Positions 14,318-16,064 of a DNA stretch of 16,064 nt are shown here, one piece after another (the first letter of the stretch is position 1; the number at the start of each line of letters is the position of its first letter). The DNA is from Archangium sp. GTDB taxonomy: Bacteria; Myxococcota; Myxococcia; Myxococcales; Myxococcaceae. A program made the translations under genes and the position numbers. The stretch spans positions 1-16,064 of the forward strand of contig JAEUJR010000894.1 in NCBI GenBank assembly GCA_016793585.1. Reading direction: 5' to 3'. Below the pieces are notes generated by a model. The model was given only the letters and a program-made list of their open reading frames with translations. It was not told where the DNA came from and ran no database searches.

Positions 14318-15349
14318 ATGCGCTTCGTCCTCGGAAAACTGATGGTGGTCGCCCTGTGCGTGCTCTCGGCGTGCGGCGTCGACCAGCTGCCCGCGAAGGG
14401 CACCGAGAACGGGCGCACGGTGCTCTCGGCGGCCTGCACCGGCGACGACACCTGTCCTTCGGGCATGGTCTGCGAAGGCTGCAATGGCGCGAACGACGCC
14501 ATCTGCATTCCCGGCTGCCGCACCGACGCGCAGTGCCCCGCGCGCTTCGTCTGTCGTGGGCCCGTCACCTGTCTCACGTGCCCCTGTGCGCCCGGTTGGT
14601 GCGAGCTCGACCCGTGCCGTGACGTCGATGGAGACGGCTACGCCTTCACCGACGACCCCTCCATCTCGTGCCCCGGCAAACAGAAGGGCGACTGCAACGA
14701 AGCGAACAAGGACCAGCACCCGGGGGCGAAGGAGCTCTGTGCAAACGGCGCCGATGACGACTGCGATGGGCGCGTCGACCGCCAGGACCCCTCGTGTCAG
14801 ATGTGCACGAGTGACTCGCTCATCTGCAACGACTCGAGCGAATGCGGCCAGGCGCAGCCGGGGCAGGTGAAGTGCGAAGCGGGCTGCTGTCAGTCGTGCC
14901 CCTCCATCTCGTACCCCTCGTGTGGCACCGGCAAGCTTGCGGTGGGCGGAGGGCTCGACCCAAAGACCGGCTGCCGGGTCGCGCGCGTCTGTGTCGATGC
15001 AGCGACATGCCAGAACAGTGGCTACGACGCGGTGTGCGGCGTCGACTACGCGACCTATCGCAACGCCTGTCAGGCGGCGCAGGTCGGCGTCGAGGTGCTG
15101 CATCGCGGGAGCTGCCGGTGGGACGAAGGTGAGGCGTGCTCCACGTCGCAGACGGGAACGCAGGGCACGTGCGGAGACACGCTCTACTGCCGCCGTGACG
15201 CCGAAGCGGGGAAGCGGTGCACGCAGCTGTTCGCCTGTCGTGTCGATGCCGATTGCCCTGCCGGAGCCAGCACACCCTCGTGCGGAGAAGACGCTGGCGC
15301 GCCCAGCTGGAGCTGCGTGGCCAACCAGTGCGTCGCGCGCTGTCAGTGA
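14318..15349 (+). CDS. Cys-rich lipoprotein with MopE-type motif and Kazal-like domain
   Basis: A 343-residue protein. The signal MRFVLGKLMVVALCVLSAC has lipobox LSAC (Cys19). Residues 40-98 are Cys-rich. Residues 100-160 hold the putative metal-binding pattern seen in MopE-like proteins: CRDVDGDGYAF, then GDCNEAN, HPGAKELCANGADDDCDG and DPSC. Residues 225-266 resemble a Kazal-type serine protease inhibitor: C-x5-C, YDAVCGVDYATYRNAC, then GVEVLHRGSC. The last 75 residues again carry Cys pairs. Outer-membrane display with calcium-stabilised and disulfide-stabilised modules is likely; protease inhibition is a family inference only. GGGAG lies 8 nt before ATG 14318. An intrinsic-terminator-like hairpin follows the gene. 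Confidence 0.88.
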   Translation: MRFVLGKLMVVALCVLSACGVDQLPAKGTENGRTVLSAACTGDDTCPSGMVCEGCNGANDAICIPGCRTDAQCPARFVCRGPVTCLTCPCAPGWCELDPCRDVDGDGYAFTDDPSISCPGKQKGDCNEANKDQHPGAKELCANGADDDCDGRVDRQDPSCQMCTSDSLICNDSSECGQAQPGQVKCEAGCCQSCPSISYPSCGTGKLAVGGGLDPKTGCRVARVCVDAATCQNSGYDAVCGVDYATYRNACQAAQVGVEVLHRGSCRWDEGEACSTSQTGTQGTCGDTLYCRRDAEAGKRCTQLFACRVDADCPAGASTPSCGEDAGAPSWSCVANQCVARCQ

Positions 15350-15387
15350 GAAACGGAACAAGCGGCGCCAATCACGAGGGGCAACGG

Positions 15388-15409
15388 TTCCGCGGCTCGC
15401 GCGGAATTT
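15388..15409 (+). terminator. Intrinsic terminator-like hairpin after the Kazal/MopE lipoprotein gene
   Basis: TTCCGCG (15388-15394), loop GCTCG, CGCGGAA (15400-15406): a perfect 7-bp stem followed by TTTCTGCCTCT, a modest T-rich tail. It starts 39 nt after the stop codon. This is the best terminator candidate in the window. Confidence 0.6.
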
Positions 15410-15533
15410 CTGCCTCTCGACGCCGTGAATGCCGACGAACGACGTCTGCGCGCGAGTGAAGTGAAATCTCCTGACATCTTCGGCGAAAATCGCGCGCGGC
15501 TCCGAGGGCGACAATCTCCGCAGGAGGCTCTTC

Positions 15534-16064
15534 ATGCCCAGCGTCTCGTCCGTCAGCAGCGCGACCTCGACCACCCGCACGCGCGCGTCTTCCGGCTACA
15601 CCGCGGCGCCATCACTCGACGACGTGCTGGCTGGCCGCGAGTCGCTGAAGCGGGGAATGGAGGGCGACTCCGTTCGCTGGCTGCAGCAGAAGCTCGGCAT
15701 CGAAGACGACGGCAAGTTCGGCCCCGCCACTGAGAAGGCCGTGCGCGCGATGCAGCAGCGCAGCGGGCTCGAGGTCGACGGCATCGCGGGGCGGCAGACG
15801 ATGGGCCGCCTGCAAGATGGCTATCAGCCCGGGCCCGTGAACCCGACGCGCCCCACCGAGCCCGCGCCCGAGGGCACTGGCACGAAGCGCCCGTTCCGTG
15901 GCTTTCACGAGGTGTCGGAAGAGAAGCTGCGCGACGCGTTGCCGCCACAGGCCAAGCACCTGGCGAAGACCTTCATCGACACCGCGCGCAAGTACGACCT
16001 CGACCCGCGCTTCCTCGTCGCCATCTCGAAGTTCGAGACCGGCGGGTGGACCTCGAGCGCCTTC
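15534..16064 (+). CDS. Peptidoglycan-binding and lysozyme-like protein (3' end outside window)
   Basis: The first 177 codons are present and open to the window edge. The N-terminus (1-35) is Ser/Thr-rich and has no signal peptide. Residues about 37-94 are a peptidoglycan-binding type 1 domain (LKRGMEGDSVRWLQQKLG, then DGKFGPATEKAVRAMQQRSGL, then DGIAGRQTMGRL). A Pro-rich linker (96-117) follows. The segment from 135 (AKHLAKTFIDTARKYDLDPRFLVAISKFETGGWTSSAF) is the start of a lysozyme-like/transglycosylase domain, with the Glu of FETG as likely catalytic acid. It would bind and cleave murein. AGGAGG lies 7 nt before ATG 15534, a near-perfect ribosome site. How it leaves the cytoplasm is unclear. 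Confidence 0.88.
   Translation, partial: MPSVSSVSSATSTTRTRASSGYTAAPSLDDVLAGRESLKRGMEGDSVRWLQQKLGIEDDGKFGPATEKAVRAMQQRSGLEVDGIAGRQTMGRLQDGYQPGPVNPTRPTEPAPEGTGTKRPFRGFHEVSEEKLRDALPPQAKHLAKTFIDTARKYDLDPRFLVAISKFETGGWTSSAF

Overview
This window looks like chromosomal DNA of a myxobacterium (Myxococcota, probably Myxococcales). The support is indirect. The DNA is very GC-rich with strong G/C third positions. Several lipoproteins carry Asp-Ala-Gly or Gly-Gly-Thr-Ala linkers. There are also a giant Cys-rich repeat lipoprotein, an RCC1-propeller lipoprotein, a MopE-type DxDGDGY/DDDCDG motif, a TIGR02996-type domain and a PilZ protein. No rRNA, tRNA, CRISPR array, insertion sequence or phage module was seen.

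Layout. 1-574 holds the end of rsfS and all of rlmH, a housekeeping ribosome pair joined by a GTGA overlap. 562-1962 has a minus-strand multi-pass membrane protein and a divergent plus-strand single-pass protein. An AT-rich near-palindrome (2033-2061) lies before the next convergent gene. 2092-4141 (minus) holds a lipoprotein with a lectin-like domain, followed with no gap by a GyrB-like ATPase that lacks the TOPRIM part and is interrupted by a frameshift. From a 119-bp divergent promoter region containing a perfect 8-bp-arm dyad, the plus-strand gene 4261-7791 encodes a 1176-residue lipoprotein built from 26 eight-cysteine repeats.

7929-9148 holds a small secreted protein and a ComF-type phosphoribosyltransferase. 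9152-10352 holds a divergent pair: a small exported protein (minus) and a short MscS-type channel (plus). 10433-12169 (minus) is a seven-blade RCC1 lipoprotein with an 18-bp tandem-repeat linker, and a PilZ protein diverges from it. 12657-13507 (minus) holds a tiny membrane protein and a TIGR02996-type protein. The start of the latter lies next to a 67-bp direct repeat (two copies, 65/67 identical). 13741-15349 (plus) has a hot-dog thioesterase and a Kazal/MopE lipoprotein. A peptidoglycan-binding plus lysozyme-like protein begins at 15534 and runs off the window.

The genes do not form one pathway. The common thread is an envelope and surface repertoire: four predicted lipoproteins, two other exported proteins, three membrane proteins and a murein enzyme, mixed with core genes. 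The points most worth following are the TOPRIM-less GyrB relative, the 213-cysteine lipoprotein and the 67-bp repeat. I do not see strong evidence of a complete novel multi-gene system.
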